Below, one piece after another: positions 1 to 7,848 of a stretch of 23,092 nt of DNA. The stretch is taken from the NCBI GenBank assembly GCA_002345845.1, contig DDWF01000014.1:1-23092 (forward strand). Reading direction: 5' to 3'. Below the pieces are notes generated by a model. The model was not told the DNA's origin, did not search any database, and worked only from the letters and a program-made list of their open reading frames with translations. The position numbers were made by a program, and so were the translations under genes. Every line of letters begins with the position of its first letter. Position 1 is the first letter of the stretch. The stretch comes from Betaproteobacteria bacterium UBA2293. Lineage in GTDB: Bacteria > Pseudomonadota > Gammaproteobacteria > Burkholderiales > Rhodocyclaceae.

Positions 1-77
1 GGAGTGGTAGTTCAGTTGGTTAGAATACCGGCCTGTCACGCCGGGGGTCGCGGGTTCGAGTCCCGTCCACTCCGCCA
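1..77 (+). tRNA. tRNA-Asp (anticodon GTC)
   Basis: The sequence folds as a complete cloverleaf. The acceptor stem GGAGTGG pairs with CCACTCC, the anticodon stem CCGGC/GCCGG holds the loop CTGTCAC with anticodon GTC at 35-37, and the T loop carries GGTTCGAGTCC. The 3' CCA is encoded (75-77). The 5' end coincides with the window edge, so its promoter and any tRNA neighbours cannot be seen. Confidence 0.96.
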
Positions 78-82
78 ACATT

Positions 83-119
83 GAAAAGCCGTTGAAATCG
101 ATGATTTCAACGGCTTTTC
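83..119. terminator. Bidirectional intrinsic terminator
   Basis: A perfect 17-bp inverted repeat (83-99 against 103-119) encloses a 3-nt loop GAT. The stem starts with GAAAA and ends with TTTTC, so each strand has a short U run at the stem base. It lies 5 bases after tRNA-Asp on the plus strand and 20 bases after the fpr stop on the minus strand, so it can serve both convergent transcripts. Confidence 0.85.
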
Positions 120-138
120 GCTTTTCCGGCCGGGATTC

Positions 139-918
139 CTACTTTTCGACGAAAGCCCGTTCGATGACGTAGTCGCCGAGGACGCCGGTGTGGTGATTGC
201 CGACCTGGAAGCCGCGGGCGTCGAGCATGGCCGCTGTGTCGGTCAGCATGGCCGGGCTGCCGCAGATCATGGCGCGGTCGCTGGCTGGGTCGAGTGGCGC
301 CATACCGAGATCGGCAAACAGTTTGCCGGACTCGACCAGGTCGGTCAGCCGGCCTTCATTGCGGAAGGATTCGCGGGTTACGGTCGGGTAATAAACCAGC
401 TTTTCCTTTGCCCAGTCGCCGAAGAACTCGTGCTGGGTGATCTCGTGCTCGATGTAGTCGTGGTACGCCAATTCGTTGATCTTGCGGACACCGTGGACGA
501 GGATGACCTTCTCGAACTTCTCATAGACCTCGGGATCGTGGATCAGGCTCATGAAGGGCGCCAGGCCGGTGCCGGTGGCAAACAGGAACAAGCGCTTGCC
601 CGGCTTCAGGTCGTGCAGGACCAGGGTGCCGGTCGGCTTCCTGCTGACGATGATCGGATCGCCTGGCTGCAGGTGCTGCAGGCGCGAGGTCAGCGGACCA
701 TTGGCCACCTTGATGCTGAAAAACTCCAGATGCTCCTCGTGATTGGCGCTGGCAATGCTGTAGGCGCGAGTCAGCGGCCGGCCGTTGACCTCCAGGCCGA
801 TCATCACGAACTGGCCGTTGATGAAGCGCAGGCCGGGATCGCGCGTGGTGCGGAAGGAAAACAGGGTGTCGTTCCAGTGATGGACGGAGAGGATTTTTTC
901 GGTGGCTAAAGCGCTCAT
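139..918 (-). CDS. fpr: Ferredoxin/flavodoxin--NADP+ reductase
   Basis: This 259-aa cytosolic flavoenzyme moves electrons between NADPH and ferredoxin or flavodoxin, typically feeding Fe-S assembly and redox-stress defence. Visible motifs are the FAD-binding RAYSIAS (residues 51-57), the pyrophosphate-binding GTGLAPF (116-122) and a CGSPAML NADP-domain motif. The C-terminus VIERAFVEK is typical of the bacterial subclass with an extended aromatic tail. Length matches the family. It is transcribed away from a LysR-type regulator; in Pseudomonas the analogous pair is fpr/finR, where the regulator activates fpr. That regulation is inferred here from gene order. The start codon follows a weak ribosome site. 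Confidence 0.93.
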   Translation of the reverse strand: MSALATEKILSVHHWNDTLFSFRTTRDPGLRFINGQFVMIGLEVNGRPLTRAYSIASANHEEHLEFFSIKVANGPLTSRLQHLQPGDPIIVSRKPTGTLVLHDLKPGKRLFLFATGTGLAPFMSLIHDPEVYEKFEKVILVHGVRKINELAYHDYIEHEITQHEFFGDWAKEKLVYYPTVTRESFRNEGRLTDLVESGKLFADLGMAPLDPASDRAMICGSPAMLTDTAAMLDARGFQVGNHHTGVLGDYVIERAFVEK

Positions 919-980
919 GGCAGGTACTCGGGGTAAAAGCTGGACATGCGGTGCATCGTAGGCTAGTTGACATAGATGTA

Positions 981-1006
981 TAAGCGGATAATTTCGCTAT
1001 CGCTTA
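981..1006. promoter_or_regulatory. Dyad in the fpr/LysR divergent region, candidate LysR operator
   Basis: TAAGCGGATA is followed by seven bases and then TATCGCTTA, a near-perfect inverted repeat with one unpaired base. It sits in the 102-bp gap between fpr and the LysR gene. A TTGACA hexamer (967-972) faces the LysR gene, but no well-spaced -10 accompanies it. On the minus strand a TATACA (982-977) lacks a good -35, which would suit an activated fpr promoter. The site assignment is inference. Confidence 0.5.
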
Positions 1007-1020
1007 ACCGCAAAATCGAT

Positions 1021-1944
1021 ATGAAGCTAACCCTGCGCCAACTTGAAGTGTTCGCTGCCATTGCCCGCAGCGAGAATGTCTCGCGTGCTGCTGCCACACT
1101 GGCCATGTCGCAGTCGGCGGCAAGTAGCGCCCTGGTCGAACTGGAACGGCAGTTCGATTGCCCGTTGTTCGACCGCATCGGCAAATCGCTACGCCTGAAC
1201 AGCACCGGCCGCGGCCTGTTGGCACAGGCCGAGGACCTGCTCGCCCGGGCGGCCGGGATCGAGGGTTATCTGGCCGGTGGCACGCTCGGCCCGCTGGTGG
1301 TTGGCGCCACGCTGACCATTGGCAACTATCTGGCGACGCTGGTCGTCGCCGAGTACCTGCAACGCCATGCCGCCTCGAAGATTGGCCTGCATGTCGCCAA
1401 CACCCACGACATCGTCGAGCGCCTGCGTCGCTGCGAACTCGACATCGGCCTCATCGAAGGCGAGACCCACGATCCGGAACTTCTGCTCGAACCCTGGCTG
1501 GACGATGCGCTGGTCGTCTTTTGCGCCCCCCAGCACGCCCTGGCCGCCGCCGCTTGCGCCGATTCAGCCTTGCTGGCGAAGCAGAACTGGATCGTCCGTG
1601 AACGCGGCTCGGGCACCCGCGCCCTGTTTGACAAAGTGATCGCCCGTGCCATCCCCGAGCTGCACATCCAGCTTGAACTGGAACACACCGAGGCGATCAA
1701 GCGCGCCGTCGAATCGGGGCTGGGTATCGGTTGCCTGTCGCGCCTGTCGTTGCGTGAGGCTTTCCGCCGCGGCAGCCTGGTCGAAATTGCCACGCCGCAA
1801 TTCGATCTCAAGCGCCATTTTTATTTTGCCTGGCACCGACAACGCCACGTCAGCACCGCCATGCAGGCATTCCTCGCCCTGTGCCGGGAAAGCACTGGCA
1901 GCGCCCACAGCACCGACTCGCTGGAACTGCCTTTCATCCGCTGA
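1021..1944 (+). CDS. LysR-family transcriptional regulator, FinR/YeiE-like
   Basis: This 307-aa regulator has an N-terminal winged helix (about residues 4-63) with RQLEVFAAIARSENVSRAA and QSAASSALVELERQF, and a C-terminal periplasmic-binding-type effector domain with the ERGSGTR and GLGIGCLSR motifs of the YeiE/FinR/CysB-like group. The frame stays open to an ATG at 976, but family members begin at MxLTLRQLEVF, so the ATG at 1021 is preferred; the longer form would also place the intergenic dyad inside the coding region. No Shine-Dalgarno is evident before either start. The divergent fpr gene suggests a FinR role, activating fpr under redox stress, but YeiE-like sulfite or metabolic sensing is not excluded. 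Confidence 0.88.
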   Translation: MKLTLRQLEVFAAIARSENVSRAAATLAMSQSAASSALVELERQFDCPLFDRIGKSLRLNSTGRGLLAQAEDLLARAAGIEGYLAGGTLGPLVVGATLTIGNYLATLVVAEYLQRHAASKIGLHVANTHDIVERLRRCELDIGLIEGETHDPELLLEPWLDDALVVFCAPQHALAAAACADSALLAKQNWIVRERGSGTRALFDKVIARAIPELHIQLELEHTEAIKRAVESGLGIGCLSRLSLREAFRRGSLVEIATPQFDLKRHFYFAWHRQRHVSTAMQAFLALCRESTGSAHSTDSLELPFIR

Positions 1945-2005
1945 TCACCTCTGGCAGTAATCCTTTTACCGCCGTCTGCGGACGGATCAGCTCCTTGCCC
2001 TCGGG

Positions 2006-2011
2006 TATAAT
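2006..2011 (+). promoter_or_regulatory. Candidate -10 element of mltD
   Basis: A perfect TATAAT lies 39 bases before the mltD start; no good -35 is present at 16-18 bases. A strong AGGAG ribosome site (2040-2044) follows, 6 bases before the ATG. Confidence 0.4.
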
Positions 2012-2050
2012 CGTCCCCTTTGTCGACCCCGTTCGCGACAGGAGTTTTCC

Positions 2051-3466
2051 ATGCAGCACCGCAACGTTCTGTCGCCATTCGTTCGCCTGCGCTGGCTGCT
2101 CCTGGTCACTGCGCTGGCCGGACTGCCGACGATGGCACAGGCGGCGGACGGCCCCCTGCAACTGGCCTCGACCCTCGGCCTGAGCAGCGTCGAAGAACCC
2201 GGCATCCGCACCGACAGCCTGGTTCCGCTGGAAATCGGCTACACGCCCATCCACCCGGCGACCATCGATCTCACCGCACCAACCGACAACCTGTGGGACC
2301 GTGTGCGCAACGGCTTTGCCATGAGCAACCTGAACGATGACCTGGTGCTGCATTACCAGCAGTGGTACCAGAACCGCCCCGGCGCCCTGCGCAACATGGT
2401 CGAACGCAGCCGCCCCTACCTCTTCCACATTGTCGAGGAACTGGAAGCGCGCGGCATGCCGAGCGAACTGGCGCTGCTGCCGATGGTCGAGAGCTCGTTC
2501 AATCCGATGGCCCACTCGCCGGCCCAGGCCTCGGGCCTGTGGCAGTTCATCCCGGCCACCGGCAAGCGCTTCAACCTGGAACAGAACTGGTGGCAGGACG
2601 AGCGCCGCGATGTCGTCGCCTCGACCAATGCCGCTCTCGACTACCTGCAGACCATCTACGACATGCACGGCGACTGGCACCTGGCGCTGGCCTCATACAA
2701 CTGGGGCGAAGGTGCCGTCAAGCGGGCGGTGGACAAAAACGAGGCACGCGGCATGCCTGCTGACTACGCCAGCCTGAAGATGCCGAACGAGACCCGGCAC
2801 TACGTACCCAAGCTGCAGGCATTGAAGAATATTTTCGGCAATCCGGCCCTGCTTGCCAGCCTGAATGTGCCGCAGATTCCAAACAGCCCTTATTTCGCCA
2901 CGCTCGAAATGCCGCAGCCGATGGACATGAAAACGGCGGCGCGCCTGGCCAACATGTCGCTGGAGGAGTTCCGTCAACTCAACCCCTCGCACAACCGGCC
3001 GATCATCAAGGCAGAGACCGAAGTCGTCCTGCCTGCCGACAAGCTGGAGGTCTTTCACCAGAATCTGCTGAACTACCACGCCCCGCTCAGCCAGTGGCAG
3101 GCCTATACGGTGACCCATCCTGAGCGCATCGACCAGATCGCCAGCCGCTTTGGCGCCTCGACTGCCGAATTGATCCAGGCCAACGGCCTGAAGGGCAATG
3201 TTCGGCTTGCCGCCGGCTCGCGCCTGCTGGTTCCCGGCAACGGCTCGGCCGACAACCTGCACCGCCTGCTGGCCAGTGACGGCTCGCCGATCATCATTCA
3301 GCCGGAAGTACGGGCGCGCAAGGGCAAAGCGGTCAAGGGCACGAAGGCGAAGGGCGGCAAGAAACCTGTTCCAGCGAAGGCTGCCGGCAAGTCAGCCACG
3401 GCCAAGAAAACACCCGCTGCGGCCAAGAGCAAGGTGCCGGCGAAGAAGACGACCGTCAAGCGCTAG
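2051..3466 (+). CDS. mltD: Membrane-bound lytic murein transglycosylase D (SLT + LysM)
   Basis: This 471-aa exported enzyme cleaves peptidoglycan to 1,6-anhydromuropeptides. Residues 1-32 form a signal peptide (RLRW, hydrophobic LLLVTALAGL, MAQAA cleavage region) without a lipobox. The SLT domain spans about 115-230, with catalytic Glu147 in MVESSFNP, then SGLWQFIPATG and the ALASYNWGEGAV motif. A degenerate LysM-like stretch (about 290-330) precedes a clear LysM domain (about 350-395, YTVTHPERIDQIASRF). The last ~50 residues (420-471) are rich in Lys, Ala and Pro, resembling a histone H1 tail; this is not a usual MltD element. It stands alone, 106 bases after the LysR gene, and ends 21 bases from the convergent transporter operon with no clear terminator between. 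Confidence 0.92.
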   Translation: MQHRNVLSPFVRLRWLLLVTALAGLPTMAQAADGPLQLASTLGLSSVEEPGIRTDSLVPLEIGYTPIHPATIDLTAPTDNLWDRVRNGFAMSNLNDDLVLHYQQWYQNRPGALRNMVERSRPYLFHIVEELEARGMPSELALLPMVESSFNPMAHSPAQASGLWQFIPATGKRFNLEQNWWQDERRDVVASTNAALDYLQTIYDMHGDWHLALASYNWGEGAVKRAVDKNEARGMPADYASLKMPNETRHYVPKLQALKNIFGNPALLASLNVPQIPNSPYFATLEMPQPMDMKTAARLANMSLEEFRQLNPSHNRPIIKAETEVVLPADKLEVFHQNLLNYHAPLSQWQAYTVTHPERIDQIASRFGASTAELIQANGLKGNVRLAAGSRLLVPGNGSADNLHRLLASDGSPIIIQPEVRARKGKAVKGTKAKGGKKPVPAKAAGKSATAKKTPAAAKSKVPAKKTTVKR

Positions 3467-3487
3467 GCCGTCCACGCCCCGGAGAAT

Positions 3488-5464
3488 TTATCCCGGCCAG
3501 TGGCAAGCGACACTGTGTGTTGCCGAGGCGGCCGTGGTTTCCGGATAGGTCTGGTGACAGATATCGGTGGCCTTCGGGCAGCGCGGATGGAAATGGCAGC
3601 CGGCCGGCGGCTTGGCCGGTGACGGCGCTTCGCCGGGCAGACGGATGCGCTGCTCGCCGCCTTCCAGGCGCGGCACCGGCACCGCCGACAGCAGCGCCCG
3701 GGTGTAGGGATGCTGCGGCGAGCGCAAGACTTCCTCCGCCCTGCCCCGCTCGACGATGCGGCCGAGATACATCACCGCGACGTCGTGTGCCAGGTATTCG
3801 ACCACGGCGAAATTGTGCGTGATGAACAAGTAGGCGACGCCCAGATCGCCCTGCAGCGCCTTCAGCAGATTGAGGATTTGCGCCTGCACCGAAACGTCGA
3901 GGGCCGAGGTCGGCTCGTCGCAGATCAGCAATTCCGGCTGCACGGCCAGGGCCCGGGCGATGGCAATGCGCTGGCGCTGACCGCCGGAAAATTCGTGCGG
4001 GAAGCGGTCGACCGCCTCAGCCGGCAGGCCGACCTGCTGCAACAGCGCGACCACTGCCGCGGCCTGTGCCACCCGCTCCTTCTCCAGCCCGAGCGCGCCC
4101 ATGCCTTCGGCGATGATCTCGCCGACGCGCAGCCGCGGATTGAGTGAGGCGAACGGATCCTGGAACACCATCTGCATGTGCCGCCGGGCAGCACGCAGGT
4201 GCCGGCCCGAGAGGCCGACCAGCTCGTTGTCGCCGAGGCGGACGCTGCCGGCGCTCGGCTTGATCAGTTGCAGCAGCGCCTTGCCGACCGTCGTCTTGCC
4301 GCAGCCAGATTCGCCGACCAAGGCCAGCGTGCGCCCCGGGGCGATGGCCAGCGCGACGCCGTCGACCGCCCGCACATGGCCGACGGTACGCTGCAGGATG
4401 CCCTTGCGGATCGGGAAATGCACTTTCAGGTCGGCGACTTCGAGGAAGGGCTGCGCAGCTTGCCGATCGAGCTCGGTCACGCTGTGGCGCGCTGCGTCAT
4501 CGACCGCCCGCTCGCCCTGCCAATGGCAGCGCACGACATGACCGGCAGTCGTCTCCCGCCACGTCGGCGATTGCTCGCGGCAAACCGGCATCACCTGCGG
4601 GCAACGGTCGGCGAAGCGGCAGCCGGTGGGCATCGCCGCCAGCGACGGTACCTGGCCGGCAATCGTCACCAGCTTCTGGCCACGGCGCGAGACTTCCGGC
4701 AGCGCGGCGAACAGCGCCTGGGTGTAGGGGTGGCGAGGATTGGTAAAAAACTCTTCGCGGCTGGCCACCTCGACCAGTTCGCCGGCGTACATGACGCCGA
4801 TGCGGTGGGCCATGCGGGCGACGACGCCGAGGTCGTGGGTGATCAGCAGCATGCCCATGCCGCGCTCGGCCTGCAGGCCAGCGAGCAGATCAAGTATCTG
4901 CGCCTGCACGGTGACGTCGAGGGCTGTTGTAGGCTCGTCGGCGATCAGCAGTTCCGGTTCGCCGGCCAGGGCGATGGCGATCATCACCCGCTGCTTCATG
5001 CCACCGGAGAGCTGGAAGGGATATTCGTCGAGGCGCCGTTCCGGATCGGCGATGCCGACCTGGCGCAGCAGTTCCAGCATGCGCTGGCGGGCCGCCTCGC
5101 CGCTCATCTGGAGGTGGCGTTCGAGCACTTCGCCGATCTGGCGGCCAACGGTCAGCACCGGGTTCAAGCTTGTCGCCGGCTCCTGGAAGATCATCGCCAT
5201 CCGGCCGCCGCGATAAGCCCGCATGTCGGCTTCCGGCAAGGCCAGCAACTCCTCGCCGTCGAGCTTGACGCTGCCGCCGAGCACCCGCCCGGCCGCCGGC
5301 AGCAGGCGCAGGATGCCCTGGGCGGTGACCGACTTGCCGCAGCCGGATTCCCCGAGCAGCGCAAAAGTCTCGCCCTTGGCAATGGCGAACGAGATGCCGT
5401 CGACGGCGGCCAGCGTCTGGCGACCACTGATGAAACCGAGGCGCAGGTCTTTGACTTCCAGCAT
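3488..5464 (-). CDS. yejF: Fused double ATP-binding subunit of a peptide-type ABC importer (YejF-like)
   Basis: This 658-aa protein joins two peptide/nickel-type ATPase modules, a DppD-DppF-like fusion, and should power the YejB/YejE permeases from the cytoplasmic face. Module 1 has Walker A GESGCGKS (38-45), signature LSGGM (152-156) and Walker B LLIADE (172-177). Module 2 has Walker A (384-391), signature FSGGQ (492-496) and Walker B LLICDE (512-517). Both end in an oligopeptide-transporter C-terminal region with four conserved cysteines: 282, 288, 295 and 313 in the first, GCHF...RCP...IC...ACHW in the second. It is longer than the ~530-aa E. coli YejF as I recall it. The start ATG shares one base with the yejE stop (TGATG), indicating translational coupling. 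Confidence 0.88.
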   Translation of the reverse strand: MLEVKDLRLGFISGRQTLAAVDGISFAIAKGETFALLGESGCGKSVTAQGILRLLPAAGRVLGGSVKLDGEELLALPEADMRAYRGGRMAMIFQEPATSLNPVLTVGRQIGEVLERHLQMSGEAARQRMLELLRQVGIADPERRLDEYPFQLSGGMKQRVMIAIALAGEPELLIADEPTTALDVTVQAQILDLLAGLQAERGMGMLLITHDLGVVARMAHRIGVMYAGELVEVASREEFFTNPRHPYTQALFAALPEVSRRGQKLVTIAGQVPSLAAMPTGCRFADRCPQVMPVCREQSPTWRETTAGHVVRCHWQGERAVDDAARHSVTELDRQAAQPFLEVADLKVHFPIRKGILQRTVGHVRAVDGVALAIAPGRTLALVGESGCGKTTVGKALLQLIKPSAGSVRLGDNELVGLSGRHLRAARRHMQMVFQDPFASLNPRLRVGEIIAEGMGALGLEKERVAQAAAVVALLQQVGLPAEAVDRFPHEFSGGQRQRIAIARALAVQPELLICDEPTSALDVSVQAQILNLLKALQGDLGVAYLFITHNFAVVEYLAHDVAVMYLGRIVERGRAEEVLRSPQHPYTRALLSAVPVPRLEGGEQRIRLPGEAPSPAKPPAGCHFHPRCPKATDICHQTYPETTAASATHSVACHWPG

Positions 5465-6840
5465 CAGACGGCCCTCGGGTCAAATGCGTCGCGCACCGCG
5501 TCGGCGAACAGGTTGGCGGCCAGCACCAGGATGAACATGGCGCTGAAGGCGGCGGCCAGCGACCACCAGACGACCGGCTCGCGGCCCAGCTCCATGCGCG
5601 CGTTGTTGATCATCGTGCCGAAGCTGGTCATCGTCGGATCGACACCAATGCCGACGTAGGAGAGCACGGCTTCGGCCAGCACTAGGCCGGAGAAGTCCAT
5701 GACCAGCGCGATGATGACGATGTGCATCAGGTTGGGCAGGATGTGGCGCAGGATGATCCGCCACGAGGAAACCCCGAAGGCCTGCGCCGCCTGGATGTAT
5801 TCCAGTTCGCGCAGTTTCAGCGTCTCGCCGCGCAGCAGCCGGCAGAGGCCGGTCCAGCTGGTGATGCCGAGGATGAAACAAAGCGCCAGCAGGCGCAGGT
5901 CGGCGCGTTCGGCGGCGGTGGCGAACCATTCGGGATGGGTATCGATGACCACCTGCATCATCAGCACGGAAGCCGCGATCAGCAGCACGCCGGGAATCGA
6001 ATTGAGCACGGTGTACAGGTACTGGATCAGGTCGTCGATCCAGCCGCGGAAATAGCCGGCGACGATGCCGAGGAGCACCGCCATCGGCAGCATTACCAGC
6101 GTCGTTACCAGGCCGATGATCAGCGCCGTGCGCACGCTTTTCAGAATTTGATAGAGCACATCCTGGCCGACCTTGTCGGTGCCAAAGACGTGGTAATCGC
6201 CGGCCAGCGCGAACAAGGGCACGAGCACCAGCAGGATCGCCGCCAGTGTCGCCAGCACGGCGTTCCAGGCGAAGGCGGTGTCGCCGCGCCAGACGGCCCG
6301 CCAGCCACCACAGCGAAAAGCGACGAGGGTAGCCAGCGCCAGCCAGCCGAACAGCGCCAGCGCCCCCGTGCGCAGGGCCGTGGCGGCAACATCGTCGGCC
6401 AGTGTTGCCGGGTCTTCCAGATGGCTGGCGCCAAACTTCAGGCGCGGGTACTCGCGCACCGTACCCAGCCCCGGCCGATCAATGGTTTCCTTGGCATAAA
6501 GATGGGTGGCAAAGGGTGCCGAATAGGTCTTTTCATTTTCCGAGCGCAGCGGTCCGACAATCGCATCGAGTGCCGACAACACCTCGATCGCGTACTGCGT
6601 TTTTTCACCCGGCTTGCCGTCGAGGGCGACGCGGTAATGCAGCGAATCGAGCAGGCCGATGGCGACAAAGGCGAGCAGTACGGTCGCCGAGGCCATGCCG
6701 ACCCGGTTGGCGCCGACCCGCCGCCAGGCGGCGAGCAGTGGCGGGCTCTTGGCGATCAGCACGCCGACGCCGATGCCGGCCAGCACCAGCAGCCAGACCA
6801 GCACATCGGACCACAGGACGACCACCTGGAAGCCGCTCAT
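5464..6840 (-). CDS. yejE: ABC importer permease, YejE/DppC type, with extended N-terminus
   Basis: This 458-aa inner-membrane permease belongs to the OppC/DppC family. The canonical permease core begins near YHVFGTDKVGQDVLYQIL (about residue 215) and contains the EAA loop that contacts the ATPase (EYIQAAQAFGVSSWRIILRHILPN). The C-terminus AVRDAFDPRAV closely resembles E. coli YejE from memory. The region before the core is long: a first membrane segment (about 8-28), a second (about 48-65), a ~100-residue soluble stretch with YPRLKFGASHLEDP, then two further membrane segments. E. coli YejE is about 340 aa and has a shorter periplasmic stretch with a similar RFGA motif. The start overlaps the yejB stop by four bases (ATGA). 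Specificity for peptides is inferred. Confidence 0.86.
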   Translation of the reverse strand: MSGFQVVVLWSDVLVWLLVLAGIGVGVLIAKSPPLLAAWRRVGANRVGMASATVLLAFVAIGLLDSLHYRVALDGKPGEKTQYAIEVLSALDAIVGPLRSENEKTYSAPFATHLYAKETIDRPGLGTVREYPRLKFGASHLEDPATLADDVAATALRTGALALFGWLALATLVAFRCGGWRAVWRGDTAFAWNAVLATLAAILLVLVPLFALAGDYHVFGTDKVGQDVLYQILKSVRTALIIGLVTTLVMLPMAVLLGIVAGYFRGWIDDLIQYLYTVLNSIPGVLLIAASVLMMQVVIDTHPEWFATAAERADLRLLALCFILGITSWTGLCRLLRGETLKLRELEYIQAAQAFGVSSWRIILRHILPNLMHIVIIALVMDFSGLVLAEAVLSYVGIGVDPTMTSFGTMINNARMELGREPVVWWSLAAAFSAMFILVLAANLFADAVRDAFDPRAV

Positions 6841-7814
6841 GAGAAGCGTATCCGCGGATCGACCAGGGTGTAGGAGATGTCGGTCAGGATCAGGCCAATG
6901 ATGTAGAGCACTGAACCGATGAAGACCATCGAGCGGACAACGGCAAAATCCTGGGCATTGATCGCGTCGATGGTGTAGCTGCCGAGCCCGGGAATGCCGA
7001 AGAAGGATTCGGTCAGCAGCGAGCCCATGAACAGCAGCGGAATGACGACGACGACACCGGTCAGGATCGGGATTAGCGCATTGCGCAGGATGTGGCGGAA
7101 GAAAACGATGGTTTCCGGCAGGCCCTTGGCGCGGGCGGTGCGCACGTAATCCTTGCTCACTTCCTCAAGAAAGATGGTGCGGTACCAGCGCGTCGACGAA
7201 CCGATGCCGGAAACGACACCAATGACCACCGGCAGAATCAGGAAGCGCCAGGCATCAAGGCCATCGCCGAAGCCGGAAATGGGCACCAGCCGCCATATTT
7301 TGGCGATCAGGTACTGGCCGCCGATGATGTAGAACAGGCCGGAAATGGACATCGCCGCGACGCAGAGCACGACGCCCCAGAAATCGAAGGCGGTGGCACG
7401 GAAAAAGGCCAGCGTCAGGGCGAAGGTGATGGTGACGAAGAGGCCGAGGATGAAGGTCGGCAGCGCGATGGCCAGCGACGGCCCCATGCGGGCGGCAATT
7501 TCGCGGGCGATGTCGCGGCCGTCCTCGGCGCGGCCGAAATCGCCGACGAACATGCGCGCCGATTTCTCGAAAAAGATGGTATCGGTCAGCGTCGCCGAGC
7601 CGCCGGCCGTGGCATTGACGAACAGCGGCTTGTCGTAACCGCGTTCGACCTTCCACTTCTCGATCGCCTCCGGCGTCACCCGCTTGACCCCGAGCTGCAT
7701 GCGCGCCATGTCGTCCGGCGTGTTCACGACGAAGAACAGCGCGAAGGTGATCAGGTTGACGCCGATCAGGATGGGGATGGCGTAGAGCAGGCGGCGAACG
7801 ATGTAGGCGAGCAT
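6837..7814 (-). CDS. yejB: ABC importer permease, YejB/DppB type
   Basis: This 325-aa inner-membrane permease has the DppB layout: an N-terminal segment (MLAYIVRRLLYAIPILIGV), a periplasmic loop, then five more segments. The EAA loop is YVRTARAKGLPETIVFFRHILRNA. The SDISYTLVDPRI-like C-terminus (TDISYTLVDPRIRFS) matches the YejB branch. It starts 8 bases after the upstream gene ends, with no visible Shine-Dalgarno, and overlaps yejE by 4 bases, so the three transporter genes are one transcription unit. No YejA-type solute-binding protein gene occurs anywhere in the window, so the binding partner must be encoded elsewhere or be missing. Confidence 0.88.
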   Translation of the reverse strand: MLAYIVRRLLYAIPILIGVNLITFALFFVVNTPDDMARMQLGVKRVTPEAIEKWKVERGYDKPLFVNATAGGSATLTDTIFFEKSARMFVGDFGRAEDGRDIAREIAARMGPSLAIALPTFILGLFVTITFALTLAFFRATAFDFWGVVLCVAAMSISGLFYIIGGQYLIAKIWRLVPISGFGDGLDAWRFLILPVVIGVVSGIGSSTRWYRTIFLEEVSKDYVRTARAKGLPETIVFFRHILRNALIPILTGVVVVIPLLFMGSLLTESFFGIPGLGSYTIDAINAQDFAVVRSMVFIGSVLYIIGLILTDISYTLVDPRIRFS

Positions 7815-7821
7815 TGGCCGG

Positions 7822-7848
7822 ATTATAGAATGAGCAGGAGCGTGACAA
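7822..7848 (-). promoter_or_regulatory. Possible internal promoter for yejBEF
   Basis: On the minus strand TTGTCA (7848-7843) and a perfect TATAAT (7827-7822) are separated by 15 bases, at the very end of the upstream gene. The predicted start of transcription falls at or next to the yejB ATG, so a transcript would be near-leaderless. The spacer is short and the bases also encode Ile/Leu codons, so chance is a real alternative. Confidence 0.3.

Noticed and set aside
976..1020. Upstream ATG adding 15 residues to the LysR regulator
   Set aside because: Family members start at the MxLTLRQLEVF motif, and the extra codons would overlap the intergenic dyad.
1972..1985. Hairpin CCGTC-TGCG-GACGG after the LysR gene
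   Set aside because: The stem is only 5 bp and no T run follows on either strand, so it is not supported as a terminator.
4178..5659. A 493-codon plus-strand open frame opposite yejF
   Set aside because: Antisense to conserved Walker and signature motifs; no independent support.
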